Source of the DNA: JASHSH01 sp036490215
GTDB lineage: Bacteria; Pseudomonadota; Alphaproteobacteria; Rhodospirillales; Magnetospirillaceae
NCBI GenBank assembly: GCA_036490215.1
Contig: DASXEH010000082.1
Span: 1 to 33,853, forward strand
Reading direction: 5' to 3'
Length of the DNA: 33,853 nt
The notes beneath the pieces were generated by a model. That model was not told the DNA's origin and did no database searches. It worked only from the letters and a program-made list of their open reading frames with translations. The position numbers were made by a program, and so were the translations under genes. This document shows positions 23,993-32,163 of the stretch, one piece after another (the stretch's first letter is position 1; every line of letters starts with the position of its first letter).

Positions 23993-25975
23993 CTACATCT
24001 GCATGTCATCGCCGGGATCGAGCGAAACCTGGCGGGAAACCGTCCCAAAGGTTCGCTGCATGATGCGCTGGCGCTGGACCTCGTCATCAGGCTCCTCGTC
24101 TGCAGGCTCGAATTCGTGAACCGGCTTTGCCGGGTCGAGCGCGATCTCTTCGTGTTCCGGCAATTCGGGTTCGCGCCGAATTCCGGCGTTGGCGGGATCC
24201 TCTGTGTCGGATGCCGCCGGCGCGACGACGGCGCCGGCCCAATCGGTGGCGGGCGTTATCGCAAAAGGTTCATCGGAAGGTGACGATTTGGGGTCGGTCA
24301 ACGAGGGCGGCGGGAGGATGCGCGCCTGCATCTCAGGGTCTTCGAAATAGCGCGCCTTCTTCGCCCGGATAGGTGGGCAGCCGGAGATCAGAACAAGCTC
24401 GTCGTCCGGCGGGAGCTGCATGACCTCGCCGGGCGTAAGGAGCGCCCGCGCCGTCTCCTGGCGCGAGACCATCAAATGGCCGAGCCATGGACTGAGCCGG
24501 CTGCCGGCATAGTTCTTCATGGCGCGCATTTCGGTCGCGGTGCCGAGCGCGTCGGAAACACGCTTTGCAGTGCGTTCATCGTTCGTGGCGAAGCTCACCC
24601 GCACATGGCAGTTGTCGAGAATGGAGTTGTTCTGCCCATACGCCTTCTCGATCTGGTTCAGGCTCTGGGCGATGAGGAAACTCTTCAGCCCGTAACCTGC
24701 CATGAAGGCCAATGCGCTCTCGAAGAAGTCGAGACGGCCAAGCGCGGGAAACTCGTCAAGCATGAGCAGCAGCCGATGCCTGCGGCGCTTCGATTCCAAT
24801 TCCTCGGTGAGGCGCCGGCCGATCTGATTGAGGATCAGTCGGATCAGAGGCTTGGTCCTGCTGATATCCGACGGCGGAACGACGAGATAGAGGGTGACGG
24901 GGTGCTCGGCCTCGACGAGATCGCGGATGCGCCAGTCGCATCGGCGCGTAACGGCTGCGACGACCGGATCTCGATAGAGCCCAAGGAACGACATGGCCGT
25001 GGATAAGACGCCGGAGCGTTCGTTCTCGCTTTTGTTGAGCAGCTCGCGCGCGGCGCTGGCGACGACCGGGTGCACACCCTTCTCGCCTAAATGCGGCGTC
25101 GTCATCATCGCGCGGAGGGTCTTCTCGATCGGCCGCTTCGGATCGGATAGGAAGTTGACGACGCCGGCGAGGGTCTTGTCCTTCTCCGCGTAGAGGACGT
25201 GCAGGATCGTGCCGACAAGCAACGAATGGCTGGTCTTCTCCCAGTGGTTTCTTTTCTCGAGCGCACCTTCGGGATCGACCAGCACGTCGGCGATGTTCTG
25301 GACGTCTCTGACTTCCCGCTCGCCGCGGCGAACCTCGAGTAGTGGGTTGTAGGCGGCGCTCTTCGTGTTCGTCGGATCGAACAGCAACACGTTGCCGAAC
25401 CGCGCGCGCCATCCGGCCGTGAGCCCCCAATTCTCGCCTTTGATGTCGTGGACGATGGCTGACCCCGGCCAGGTCAGCAGCGTCGGAACCACGAGGCCCA
25501 CGCCTTTGCCACTTCGGGTCGGGGCGAAGCACAAAACATGCTCCGGTCCATGGTGGCGGAGATAGGCATCATGCCAGCGGCCGAGGAGCACGCCGTCGGG
25601 ATGAAGAAGGCCGGCTTTGCGGATTTCCCGCGCCTCGGCCCAGCGCGCCGAGCCGTAGGTCGTGACCTTCTTCACTTCGCGGGCACGCCAGACCGACATG
25701 GCCACTGCGACGGTAAATGCACCGACGCCGCCGGCACCGGCGATGAAGCCGCCGGTCACGAAGATGTCGTGGGCGTAGGCATCATACGCAAACCACCACC
25801 AGAAGAACGCCGGGGGCCGGTACATCGGCCACCCAAACACGACGAACCACGGCCGGCCGAGCTGCGGCTGGAAGGCGAGTTGCCAGGCTGTCCACTCAGT
25901 GGCCGCCCACATAAAGCCAAGCACCGTCGTGCAGACGAGTAGGACCTGGACCCATAGAATCTTCGTAGCGTTCAT
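23993..25975 (-). CDS. traG: Type IV coupling protein TraG (VirD4-like)
   Basis: TraG brings the relaxase-DNA complex to the mating channel. From ATG 25975 (MNATKILWVQVLLVCTTVLGFMWAATEWTAWQLAF) it has 660 residues. Two to three N-terminal membrane helices come first, then TYGSARWAEAREIRKAGLL, Walker A APTRSGKGVGLVVP near residue 152, Walker B LLLMLDEFPALG near 400, and IAQSLNQIEKAYG and SFATNDERTAKRVSDALG. The acidic C-terminal tail is variable. A longer open frame to 26221 reads into the relaxase gene and is not used. All catalytic motifs are intact. Confidence 0.95.
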   Translation of the reverse strand: MNATKILWVQVLLVCTTVLGFMWAATEWTAWQLAFQPQLGRPWFVVFGWPMYRPPAFFWWWFAYDAYAHDIFVTGGFIAGAGGVGAFTVAVAMSVWRAREVKKVTTYGSARWAEAREIRKAGLLHPDGVLLGRWHDAYLRHHGPEHVLCFAPTRSGKGVGLVVPTLLTWPGSAIVHDIKGENWGLTAGWRARFGNVLLFDPTNTKSAAYNPLLEVRRGEREVRDVQNIADVLVDPEGALEKRNHWEKTSHSLLVGTILHVLYAEKDKTLAGVVNFLSDPKRPIEKTLRAMMTTPHLGEKGVHPVVASAARELLNKSENERSGVLSTAMSFLGLYRDPVVAAVTRRCDWRIRDLVEAEHPVTLYLVVPPSDISRTKPLIRLILNQIGRRLTEELESKRRRHRLLLMLDEFPALGRLDFFESALAFMAGYGLKSFLIAQSLNQIEKAYGQNNSILDNCHVRVSFATNDERTAKRVSDALGTATEMRAMKNYAGSRLSPWLGHLMVSRQETARALLTPGEVMQLPPDDELVLISGCPPIRAKKARYFEDPEMQARILPPPSLTDPKSSPSDEPFAITPATDWAGAVVAPAASDTEDPANAGIRREPELPEHEEIALDPAKPVHEFEPADEEPDDEVQRQRIMQRTFGTVSRQVSLDPGDDMQM

Positions 25976-26081
25976 AGCGGCACCAAACAGCGTGCGGGGG
26001 ATGAGCGAAGCAAGTCCGAAGTATCGATCGTCAAAGAGCCGGACACGGTGGCGCAGCAATCGGATGGACGAGATCGCCGCG

Positions 26082-27833
26082 TCATAGACCCAGCCCGCGC
26101 TTGCGCCCGAGGCTCCACTCGACGCCGCCCCCTGGCGTGACGACGCCGCGTACTTCTCGACCGAGTTCTTTTTCGAGTGCAGGACGCCATGGCACGAGCT
26201 GGAAGCCGAGTCCGTCGTCAATCATGGCGAATCGACCGGAAGCGAGGGTCACGCGTTGGCGATAGACGCCCGAAACATGCTCGCCCTCGGCTGCAGGCTG
26301 GTGGGCAAGTCCCGTCTCCGCCGTGAACCTCGACGCCGCTCCGTCCAGGTCTCGTCGGCGCAGTGTCGCGAGGAGGTCGCGTGCGAACACCACCCGCTGA
26401 CCTTGCCTCCGCGCCAAGCCTTCCTCTACGAGACGATCGACGCGCGCTTCCATCGCGTGGCGCGCCTCCGCCCCAAACCCGCCGCCGCTTAGCGGTGGAT
26501 CTTTCGCAAGCAGCTGGCGATCGAGCCAGGTTGCGCCTGACGCGGTCGTTTGCGCCTCGATCGACAAGTCGGAGCGTGTGGCGAGCGAAAGACGGTGGCG
26601 ACCGTTTGGATCGTCATAAGAGCGCGCCTCGACGATCGCTCCCGCGGGTGCATCGCCGGTCAACTCAAGGTCTGAGAATTTGAGATGGTGGGTGCGCCCA
26701 TCGACGCCAGCTACGATCGCGTAGGCGGTTCCTTTCAGTTCATCGTCGAGACCGCGCTTCACGAGCCGACCCAGCACGGGATCTGCAGGCTCTTCCCCAT
26801 GTATCGCAAACGCGCCGATGTCTGGTTCAAATCCGCCAGCGCTCATGGCCTGGTGCATGGTCTTGATGATGTCGCCACGGATCCCGAGGTGGCGCAGCGT
26901 CTGGTCGAGACCCGGCTTCAGGGTCCAGCAAGCCGGTCCGACAGGGTCGGCCAGGCCCAGGCGTTCCAGCTTCGCGGCCCGACCCAACAGAAGCCGGCGT
27001 AGCTCCGGGTCTTCGGCGTCCGCAGCCGGCCGTAAGTCCGCAACGCCACCGCATTCGTCGGAAATATCACGTAGCGCTCGGTCAAGACTGGTCCATCGCT
27101 CCGCGTCGACCTCCCGCTCCAATGCTGTGTGGATCTCCTGCTCGCTTCGCGGGCCGAGCTCCATGGTGACGTGCTCGGCGGCACGATCGCGAAAGCCGCG
27201 GCTGATATAGTCGCGGCTGATGACCAGGTCCTGGCCATCGTCGGCGCGGCCGCGGATTAGAAGGTGGACATGCGGGTTGTCGGTGTTCCAATGATCGACG
27301 GCAACCCAGTCGAGCTTGGTGCCGAGGTCTTTCTCCACGTCGTGCATCAGCTCACGCGTGAAGGTCTTGAGGTCGCCAAGGTCGGCCGCATCTTCGGGCG
27401 AGATGATGAAGCGGAAGTGATGGCGGTCATCCTCACACCGGTCCGCGAAGGCACGCTCATCCGCCGTGTCGGAAGCGGCGTCGAACATGCGCGCATTTTC
27501 GCCGTCGCGGGTCACGCCCTCGCGCTTGAGATAGGCAATGTGCTTGGGCAACGGCGCCGAACGGAAGCGCGTGCCTTGATGACGTACGACCCGCGCTTTC
27601 ATCACGACGCGCCGCGCGTTTGAGCGCAGCCGGATCGAGACAGCGGCCCGCCGGCCGCGCCCAAACCGGGACCGGATACGGCCCTGGCTCGAGCGGAAGG
27701 AACTGCCGACATGCCCGGCCTTCTTGGCGGCCCGCATCACCTCGCCCACGAAGGTTTGGGGACGCTTGCCGCCGCGATTGCCAGGCTGGATGCGTCCGGG
27801 CCGGACGCGCAGGTCGTCATCGCGGGTCGTCAT
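26082..27833 (-). CDS. rlxS: Relaxase/mobilization nuclease, VirD2/RlxS type with DUF3363
   Basis: The relaxase nicks oriT and stays bound to the transferred strand. The 583-residue protein starts MTTRDDDLRVRPGRIQPGNRGGKRPQTFVGEVMRAAKKAG. Residues about 70-200 form the nuclease domain with RHQGTRF, FRFIISPEDA, and the metal-binding HxH in DHWNTDNPHVHLLIRG, followed by SRDYISRGFRDRAAEHVTMELG. The rest is the DUF3363 region ending GGGVEWSLGRKRGLGL. This is the architecture of RlxS of the Mesorhizobium symbiosis island. Start 27833 is chosen over 27854 or longer frames by comparison with that pattern; the Shine-Dalgarno is weak. It lies 106 bases upstream of traG. Confidence 0.93.
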   Translation of the reverse strand: MTTRDDDLRVRPGRIQPGNRGGKRPQTFVGEVMRAAKKAGHVGSSFRSSQGRIRSRFGRGRRAAVSIRLRSNARRVVMKARVVRHQGTRFRSAPLPKHIAYLKREGVTRDGENARMFDAASDTADERAFADRCEDDRHHFRFIISPEDAADLGDLKTFTRELMHDVEKDLGTKLDWVAVDHWNTDNPHVHLLIRGRADDGQDLVISRDYISRGFRDRAAEHVTMELGPRSEQEIHTALEREVDAERWTSLDRALRDISDECGGVADLRPAADAEDPELRRLLLGRAAKLERLGLADPVGPACWTLKPGLDQTLRHLGIRGDIIKTMHQAMSAGGFEPDIGAFAIHGEEPADPVLGRLVKRGLDDELKGTAYAIVAGVDGRTHHLKFSDLELTGDAPAGAIVEARSYDDPNGRHRLSLATRSDLSIEAQTTASGATWLDRQLLAKDPPLSGGGFGAEARHAMEARVDRLVEEGLARRQGQRVVFARDLLATLRRRDLDGAASRFTAETGLAHQPAAEGEHVSGVYRQRVTLASGRFAMIDDGLGFQLVPWRPALEKELGREVRGVVTPGGGVEWSLGRKRGLGL

Positions 27834-27942
27834 CGGTAGTGTCCATCTTTCCATGCAGGGCGACGGCGCCTGGAGGCTTGATTTCGTTGAGAGAAATGCG
27901 CCAAGCGCCAGCAGGGTGAGTGCGGATGCTGGCAAATTCTCT

Positions 27943-28012
27943 AATCCAACCAACCACATAGGCCGCCCAGAGGGCCGGCCTTTTCCCTTGCCGTCCGTTG
28001 GTTGGGTTCCTG
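27943..28012. other. Candidate oriT
   Basis: In the 246-base gap between the transglycosylase and relaxase genes, AATCCAACCAAC (27943-27954) is inverted, with one mismatch, at 27997-28008. Directly after the right arm is TTCCTG (28007-28012) on the plus strand, one base away from the ATCCTG nick core of MOBP relaxases such as RP4 TraI and VirD2. The spacing from the arm to the presumed nick is about seven bases, similar to RP4. The rest of the gap has no credible gene. Confidence 0.45.
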
Positions 28013-28079
28013 TGCTGACTGTCCCTCACGCACAAACCGCCGCCACAGCCCCCCACAGCATGATGGCCGCCGATCGCAC

Positions 28080-28919
28080 TCATTGCGACCGCTCCCGGTT
28101 CGATAGAGCGACGAACAGGCCATCGGACTGCGGCGCGAGGCCCGTCCAATCCTGCGCCGGATGATTGGTCGACGGCTGCGGCGACTGCGGCGGTTTTGCT
28201 GATGGCGTGTCGCTTGGCGGACGTGCCGGGCGCGTTGGGAACAATGACGCTTCGGTCCAGGACTTCACCACGGCGGCGATTATGACGGTGTCGTCGGCTG
28301 AACTTCCGCCGACGATCGGCGCGAGACGGGTCAGATAGGCGCGCGTCTCCACAGGCAGTGGCCGGCCGGTTGCGAGATGATCTTCCCAGCGCGCGGGACC
28401 GGCATTGTAGGCCGCGAGGAAACCGGGAATGCCGTAGCGGTCGTGCAGCTCCCGCAGATAAGCAGCGCCCGCGATGATGTTGTCGTGCGCATCGTACGGA
28501 TTGGCACCGAGCGAGTAGCGACGGCGCAGCGCAGCCCATGTTTCCGGCATGATCTGCATGAGGCCGATAGCGCCCTTCGGGGAGACGGCGCGCACATCCC
28601 CGAAGCTCTCGGCGCGCATCACGGCGCGTATCCACGCCGCCGGAATGCCGAAACGCTGCGAGGCTTCGGCGACGAAAGCGGCAAACGGCGCACGCGCGGC
28701 GGCAACGATGACAGGTTTCGCGGTCGCAGGCACGGCGCGCACTTCGTTGCAGCCGAGCGTCACCACGATTGCAAGGCCGAGGGCGGTCAATGCGGCGTGG
28801 CGATGCAGATGGCGTCCTGCTGACGTGCGCGCAGCAAACGTCGACATGGCCGGAAAGGAGGAAGGGGGATGGTAGGGCGAGCGCGAAGCGTCCGCGATCG
28901 AGCTGCGGTGTTCTGCCAT
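28080..28919 (-). CDS. Conjugation-associated lytic transglycosylase
   Basis: This 279-residue enzyme would open peptidoglycan for the mating channel. It has a hydrophobic segment (AALTALGLAIVVTLGC, near 45-60) that works as a signal or lipoprotein anchor, then the SLT domain FVAEASQRFGIPAAWIRAVMRAESFGD with the catalytic Glu, AVSPKGAIGLMQIMPETWAALRRRY and LAAYNAGPARWEDHL. The C-terminus is Pro/Ser-rich. ATG 28919 follows GAGG and starts two bases after the traF stop; an internal ATG at 28848 would give a shorter leader. The role corresponds to TrbN/VirB1 in other systems. Confidence 0.9.
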   Translation of the reverse strand: MAEHRSSIADASRSPYHPPSSFPAMSTFAARTSAGRHLHRHAALTALGLAIVVTLGCNEVRAVPATAKPVIVAAARAPFAAFVAEASQRFGIPAAWIRAVMRAESFGDVRAVSPKGAIGLMQIMPETWAALRRRYSLGANPYDAHDNIIAGAAYLRELHDRYGIPGFLAAYNAGPARWEDHLATGRPLPVETRAYLTRLAPIVGGSSADDTVIIAAVVKSWTEASLFPTRPARPPSDTPSAKPPQSPQPSTNHPAQDWTGLAPQSDGLFVALSNRERSQ

Positions 28920-28921
28920 GG

Positions 28922-29434
28922 TCAATCCTCCTCGCGCGTCCAGAGAGGATCGGCCCGGCCGACGATGGTGCTGGCAGGCAGCGGACCGAAGTAACGGCCG
29001 TCGAAGGAGTCTTCCGACTGCCAGTTCATCAGGAAGACGTCGTCACCCGCAACGACACGACAGCCGCGCCAAGCGGGCAGCGCACGGCCGCTTCTGTCAT
29101 GGTCGAGCGCTTCGCCCATGGCGATTCCGTTGACGGTGATCGTGCGGTCGGAGCGGCAGACGGTCTGCCCCGGCAGGGCGAGGATGCGCTTCAGCATCGG
29201 CACGCCCTTGGGCAGATAGCGGCGCGCGTCGAGGAAGCTCGCGAGCGCCTCGGGTGGCCGGACAACCACCAGCTCAGTGACGTGCAGCGCTCCGGCCGCA
29301 TGCACTGAGTAGAGGCCGATCGGCACGCTGGCGCTGGCGTTCCAGATGAACTTCGGCGAGACGGGAAAGATCGTTGCGCCGGCGAAACTCAGCACCGCGA
29401 AATACGTCGTCATGACGTAGCCGAAGCGCGTCAT
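28922..29434 (-). CDS. traF: Conjugative transfer signal peptidase TraF (S26)
   Basis: TraF matures the pilin, in RP4 cyclising TrbC. The 170-residue protein (MTRFGYVMTTYFAVLSFAGATIFPVSPKFIWNASASVPIGLYSV) has an N-terminal membrane helix, the Ser motif ASVPIGLY near residue 37 and the Lys motif MLKRILALPGQTV near 80, followed by DDVFLMNWQSEDSFDGRYFGPL. Both residues of the Ser-Lys dyad are in place. The ATG at 29434 overlaps the DUF2840 stop as ATGA; the upstream extension MAPAEGAV lies in the previous gene. Confidence 0.94.
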   Translation of the reverse strand: MTRFGYVMTTYFAVLSFAGATIFPVSPKFIWNASASVPIGLYSVHAAGALHVTELVVVRPPEALASFLDARRYLPKGVPMLKRILALPGQTVCRSDRTITVNGIAMGEALDHDRSGRALPAWRGCRVVAGDDVFLMNWQSEDSFDGRYFGPLPASTIVGRADPLWTREED

Positions 29435-29934
29435 GACAGCACCCTCCGCAGGAGCCACGCGCGATGCTGGTCGCGGCTATAGGGACGCGGCTCGTATCCG
29501 GCGCCGAGGCGATTGTGGACGTGCCGCCAGTGATCGGGCGCCGCGTCGGCTGGATCGAGGCCGAGCGCTTCGATGGCGTCGATCGCCTGCAGCACGCGCT
29601 CGACCTTCGGCCAGCCGCTGATGCGCAGCAGGATCTCGCCGCCGGGACGGACGAATGGCAGCGTCTGATAGGGCTCGCCCGGCGCGATCGCGCGCATGAT
29701 GTCGATGCGCGAGACAACGGTGCCGAAGTCGTTCGAGGCCCAGCGGACGAAGGCAAATATGGTGTTCGGCGCGAAGCTCAGCACACGGCGGCGGCGATCG
29801 ATAATCGTCTCGCCGACATCGCGACCGAACTTGATCCAGTGCTCGACGCGCTTTTCGAGCCAGGTGAGCTCGACGGTCGTAAGGGCGTCGGGCGAACGAA
29901 GCGATGCCTGCGCGAAGGCGGGATTCGCCATCAT
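29431..29934 (-). CDS. DUF2840 protein
   Basis: A 167-residue protein with TTVELTWLEKRVEHWIKFGRDVGETIIDRRRRVLSFAPNTIFAFVRWASNDFGTV and RVLQAIDAIEALGLDPADAAPDHWRHVHNRLGAGYEPRPYSRDQHRAWL. These are DUF2840 hallmarks. The family is confined to ICEs and related plasmids and lies before traF; its role in transfer is not known. GGAG lies seven bases before the ATG. It overlaps both neighbours by four bases (ATGA), so translation is coupled to the RHH gene and to traF. Confidence 0.88.
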   Translation of the reverse strand: MMANPAFAQASLRSPDALTTVELTWLEKRVEHWIKFGRDVGETIIDRRRRVLSFAPNTIFAFVRWASNDFGTVVSRIDIMRAIAPGEPYQTLPFVRPGGEILLRISGWPKVERVLQAIDAIEALGLDPADAAPDHWRHVHNRLGAGYEPRPYSRDQHRAWLLRRVLS

Positions 29935-30185
29935 GTCTGTTCTCCATCGGTTGCGGGGAATTCGCGGGCGAGGAGGTCGCGCAACATGTCGGCGACGGTC
30001 TGGCCGCGCTGGAAGGCCGTGATCTTGATCCGGGCGCGCAATTCGGGCGTTACGTCGATGGAGAGCCGGGCGGTGAAGAGATCGCCCGCCGCAGGCGCAG
30101 CGACCAAAGGCTCGGGCGCGCGCACCCAGGCATCGGGATCGTCCGGTCGCGCTGCAAATCGCCGATTCGATGTCCGTGCGGTCAT
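29931..30185 (-). CDS. Ribbon-helix-helix partition partner (ParG-like)
   Basis: An 84-residue protein: a flexible basic N-terminus (MTARTSNRRFAARPDD) and a C-terminal ribbon-helix-helix LSIDVTPELRARIKITAFQRGQTVADMLRDLLAREFP. That layout, directly downstream of a small ParA, matches the centromere-binding partner of type Ib partition (ParF/ParG). The flexible Arg-containing tail could stimulate the ParA ATPase as in ParG. It overlaps parA by four bases (ATGA). The DNA target (parS) is not identified. Confidence 0.78.
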   Translation of the reverse strand: MTARTSNRRFAARPDDPDAWVRAPEPLVAAPAAGDLFTARLSIDVTPELRARIKITAFQRGQTVADMLRDLLAREFPATDGEQT

Positions 30186-30811
30186 CGCATCACCCGATCG
30201 ATTTCGGCGGCCAGCGCCGTGATCTCACGCGCTGCGATGTCGATGTCGGAGACGAGGCGTCCGGTGCGCGCGGCGTCGGCGAAGGCGACACGCTGACCGA
30301 TGCGTGAGGTGAGAACCGGCGGATCGTGATCGGCAAGACCGGCGGCAGTCTCGAGAGCGATCACGGTGCGCGCCACGCAGCGATTGAGCACGAAGCGGGC
30401 GATGATCTGTGGGCGGAAGATGCGCGCTTCCTCGAACAGCTTCAGCATCTCGGCCGACGCCCAGCCATCGAAGGGCGACGGCTGCGCGGGGATCAGGACG
30501 AGATCGGCGGCAAGCAGGGCCGAGCGCAGCAGACCGGCGACGCGCGGCGGCCCATCGATGACGACGTGATCAACGTCAAGAGCGAGCTCGGGCGCTTCCC
30601 GGTGCAGCGTGTCGCGGGCGAGGCCGATGACGCCGAACAGACCCGGCACAGCTTCCTTGGCGCGCTGCGCGGACCAGTCGAGAGCCGAACCCTGCGGGTC
30701 GGCGTCGATAACCGTGACGCGCTTGCCTTGGGCCGCCCAGGCGCCCGCCAGGTGCAGCGCGAGCGTAGTCTTGCCGACGCCGCTCTTCTGGTTGAGGAGC
30801 GCGACGATCAT
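30182..30811 (-). CDS. parA: ParA-family partition ATPase
   Basis: The 209-residue protein begins MIVALLNQKSGVGKTTLALHLAGAWAAQGKRVTVIDADPQGSALDWS, with the deviant Walker A motif KSGVGKTT (residues 9-16) and the DADPQGSALDW switch. HVVIDGPPRVAGLLRSALLAADLVLIPAQPS is the Walker B region. It lacks an N-terminal HTH, so it is of the short ParF-like type. It moves or positions DNA with the downstream RHH protein. The start overlaps the repA stop as ATGA. A partition pair in an ICE suggests it persists for some time as an extrachromosomal circle. Confidence 0.93.
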   Translation of the reverse strand: MIVALLNQKSGVGKTTLALHLAGAWAAQGKRVTVIDADPQGSALDWSAQRAKEAVPGLFGVIGLARDTLHREAPELALDVDHVVIDGPPRVAGLLRSALLAADLVLIPAQPSPFDGWASAEMLKLFEEARIFRPQIIARFVLNRCVARTVIALETAAGLADHDPPVLTSRIGQRVAFADAARTGRLVSDIDIAAREITALAAEIDRVMR

Positions 30812-31866
30812 CGCCGCTTCTCCTTCTCGGGTTTTCCCCGCGGAGAGGCGCCGCCAACAACAGAAGAGTTAGAATCTTCGTTAGAGTCTAAGTTAGGCGG
30901 CTCGGAAGCGATTGATCCGCTTGGAGGAAGGACCGCTTTCGGTTCCTGATAGCACGAGGGCGCGGTTCCTGATGGCACGTGCCTCGCGGTTCCCGATAGC
31001 ACGACCGCTTCCACAGCTTGTCCACAGGCCCTTGTGGAGAAAGACGTGTCGTTGACGAAGGCGAGCAACTCGCGGCCGCCGCTCGCGCGATCGACCCCGA
31101 GGCGATAGCCCGGCAACGGCTGGCGGCGTGCGATGTCGCGCAGTTCGAAGGCGAAGCGCTTGAACGGCGAGAGGCTCGCCGACTTCATGTAGAGGTGTCG
31201 GAAATCGAACCGCCAACCTGCGCGCTGCTTGCCGGCGTGCTTGCGCACGAGGCGGTAAAGCCAGCGCTCCAAGCCACCCGTCAGGGCGAAGTACGCGCGA
31301 TCAATCGTCAGCACGAGCGCATCGTCGAGGACCGCACGATAGAACCAGTCCGGCACGATGAGATCTATGCCGGCGGCGTTGCCGTGCGCGTCGGCGTGCT
31401 CGGTCCATTCGTTGATCCAGGAGAAGCGATGGATGCGCCGCTCGCTTGCCTGGCGTAGCGAGGTGGCGACGGTGGTCGACTGCAAGCGGTCGAAGGCGGC
31501 CTTCAGGCGGTGATAGTCGCGCGCGCTAGTGCCGCGGCCGATGAACCTCAGAATCTCGTAAGGCGTGGCGGCCATCAGGCGCGAGGTGCGCAGGCCGGAG
31601 TCGCGCGCCTGGACGATTTGCGATGCGGCCCAGATCAGGACGTCGGCGTCCCAGATGGTCGCCATGCCGTGCTCGGGTACTGCTTCGACACGGATGGCGA
31701 TGTCGTTCATCCGGTAGTCGATCGGCGTCGTGCGATGCGTCTTGGCGAGCGAGAAGAACGGATAGGCCATGAGGTCCTGCGCGTCGCGCGGCGCGAGATC
31801 GCCCGGCAGCGCCCGAAACAATTCGAGCTGCTCGCGTTCGGAGCGGGCGCGATGGCGCGCTGACAT
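30808..31866 (-). CDS. repA: Replication initiator protein A
   Basis: This 352-residue protein is of the RPA-type plasmid initiator family (MSARHRARSEREQLELFRALPGDLAPRDAQDLMAYPFFSLAKTHRTTPIDY). It shows TIWDADVLIWAASQIVQARD, TPYEILRFIGRGTSARDYHRLKAAFDRLQSTTVATSLR and two winged-helix-like halves up to about residue 270. The last 80 residues are low complexity and contain a repeated (V/L)(L/P)SGT pattern, which results from DNA repeats at 30941-31003. The gene would initiate replication of the excised circle. It overlaps parA by four bases and follows a HTH gene by 12. Confidence 0.93.
   Translation of the reverse strand: MSARHRARSEREQLELFRALPGDLAPRDAQDLMAYPFFSLAKTHRTTPIDYRMNDIAIRVEAVPEHGMATIWDADVLIWAASQIVQARDSGLRTSRLMAATPYEILRFIGRGTSARDYHRLKAAFDRLQSTTVATSLRQASERRIHRFSWINEWTEHADAHGNAAGIDLIVPDWFYRAVLDDALVLTIDRAYFALTGGLERWLYRLVRKHAGKQRAGWRFDFRHLYMKSASLSPFKRFAFELRDIARRQPLPGYRLGVDRASGGRELLAFVNDTSFSTRACGQAVEAVVLSGTARHVPSGTAPSCYQEPKAVLPPSGSIASEPPNLDSNEDSNSSVVGGASPRGKPEKEKRR
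30856..31026. other. Candidate oriV inside the 3' end of repA
   Basis: Three iterons (30941-31003), a DnaA-box-like TTGTCCACA (31018-31026) and, on the other side, an A/T-rich stretch (about 30856-30896) with GTTAGAATC and GTTAGAGTC repeats occur in order. This is the usual arrangement of an iteron origin with a melting region. It is all inside repA coding sequence. TCCACA and TGTGGA (31021-31038) also form a dyad over the DnaA-like site. Confidence 0.6.
30941..31003. repeat. Three 16-bp iterons in repA
   Basis: GGTTCCTGATAGCACG at 30941-30956, GGTTCCTGATGGCACG at 30964-30979 and GGTTCCCGATAGCACG at 30988-31003 differ from one another at one or two bases. Their starts are 23 and 24 bases apart, about two helical turns, so bound proteins would lie on the same face of the DNA. 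They code for VLSGT, VPSGT and CYQEP-like segments of RepA, in more than one frame, which argues that the DNA and not the peptide is conserved. Confidence 0.85.
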
Positions 31867-31878
31867 GGGGTGCGAAGC

Positions 31879-32163
31879 TCAGCGGCGCGGCTGGCGGGCT
31901 TGTTCGAGCTCGGCCGGCGTGTGGCGCCGGGCCGGCAGCACGACGACCTTGCCGGGGTCGGATGTCGACGCCTTGGCGGCGGCGTCGACCCAGGTCTGGA
32001 GGTCCTCGATGCGGTAGACGACGCGGCCGCCGAGCTTCGAATAGCGCGGGCCGGTGCCGTAGATGCGGTGCTTCTCAAGCGTGCGGATGGAGAGGCCGAC
32101 GAAGCGCGAAGCTTCGGGTGTGCGCAGGTAGCGCGGCGGCAGACCCGCGAGATTGGTGGACAT
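31879..32163 (-). CDS. HTH protein upstream of repA, candidate RdfS-type excisionase
   Basis: A 94-residue protein with an excisionase/MerR-like HTH: PPRYLRTPEASRFVGLSIRTLEKHRIYGTGPRYSKLGGRVVYRIEDLQTWVDAAAKAS (residues 9-65). The gene lies directly downstream of the DUF2285 activator genes and upstream of repA. In the Mesorhizobium symbiosis island the DUF2285 activator FseA switches on rdfS, the excisionase gene, so this is a good candidate for the same role, though it may regulate repA instead. The start codon is ATG 32163. The intergenic region upstream (32164-32295) would hold its promoter. Confidence 0.8.
   Translation of the reverse strand: MSTNLAGLPPRYLRTPEASRFVGLSIRTLEKHRIYGTGPRYSKLGGRVVYRIEDLQTWVDAAAKASTSDPGKVVVLPARRHTPAELEQARQPRR

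Noticed and set aside
27941..28123. A small minus-strand frame between the transglycosylase and relaxase genes
   Set aside because: No ribosome-binding site and no family resemblance; the region is better explained as oriT and relaxase leader.
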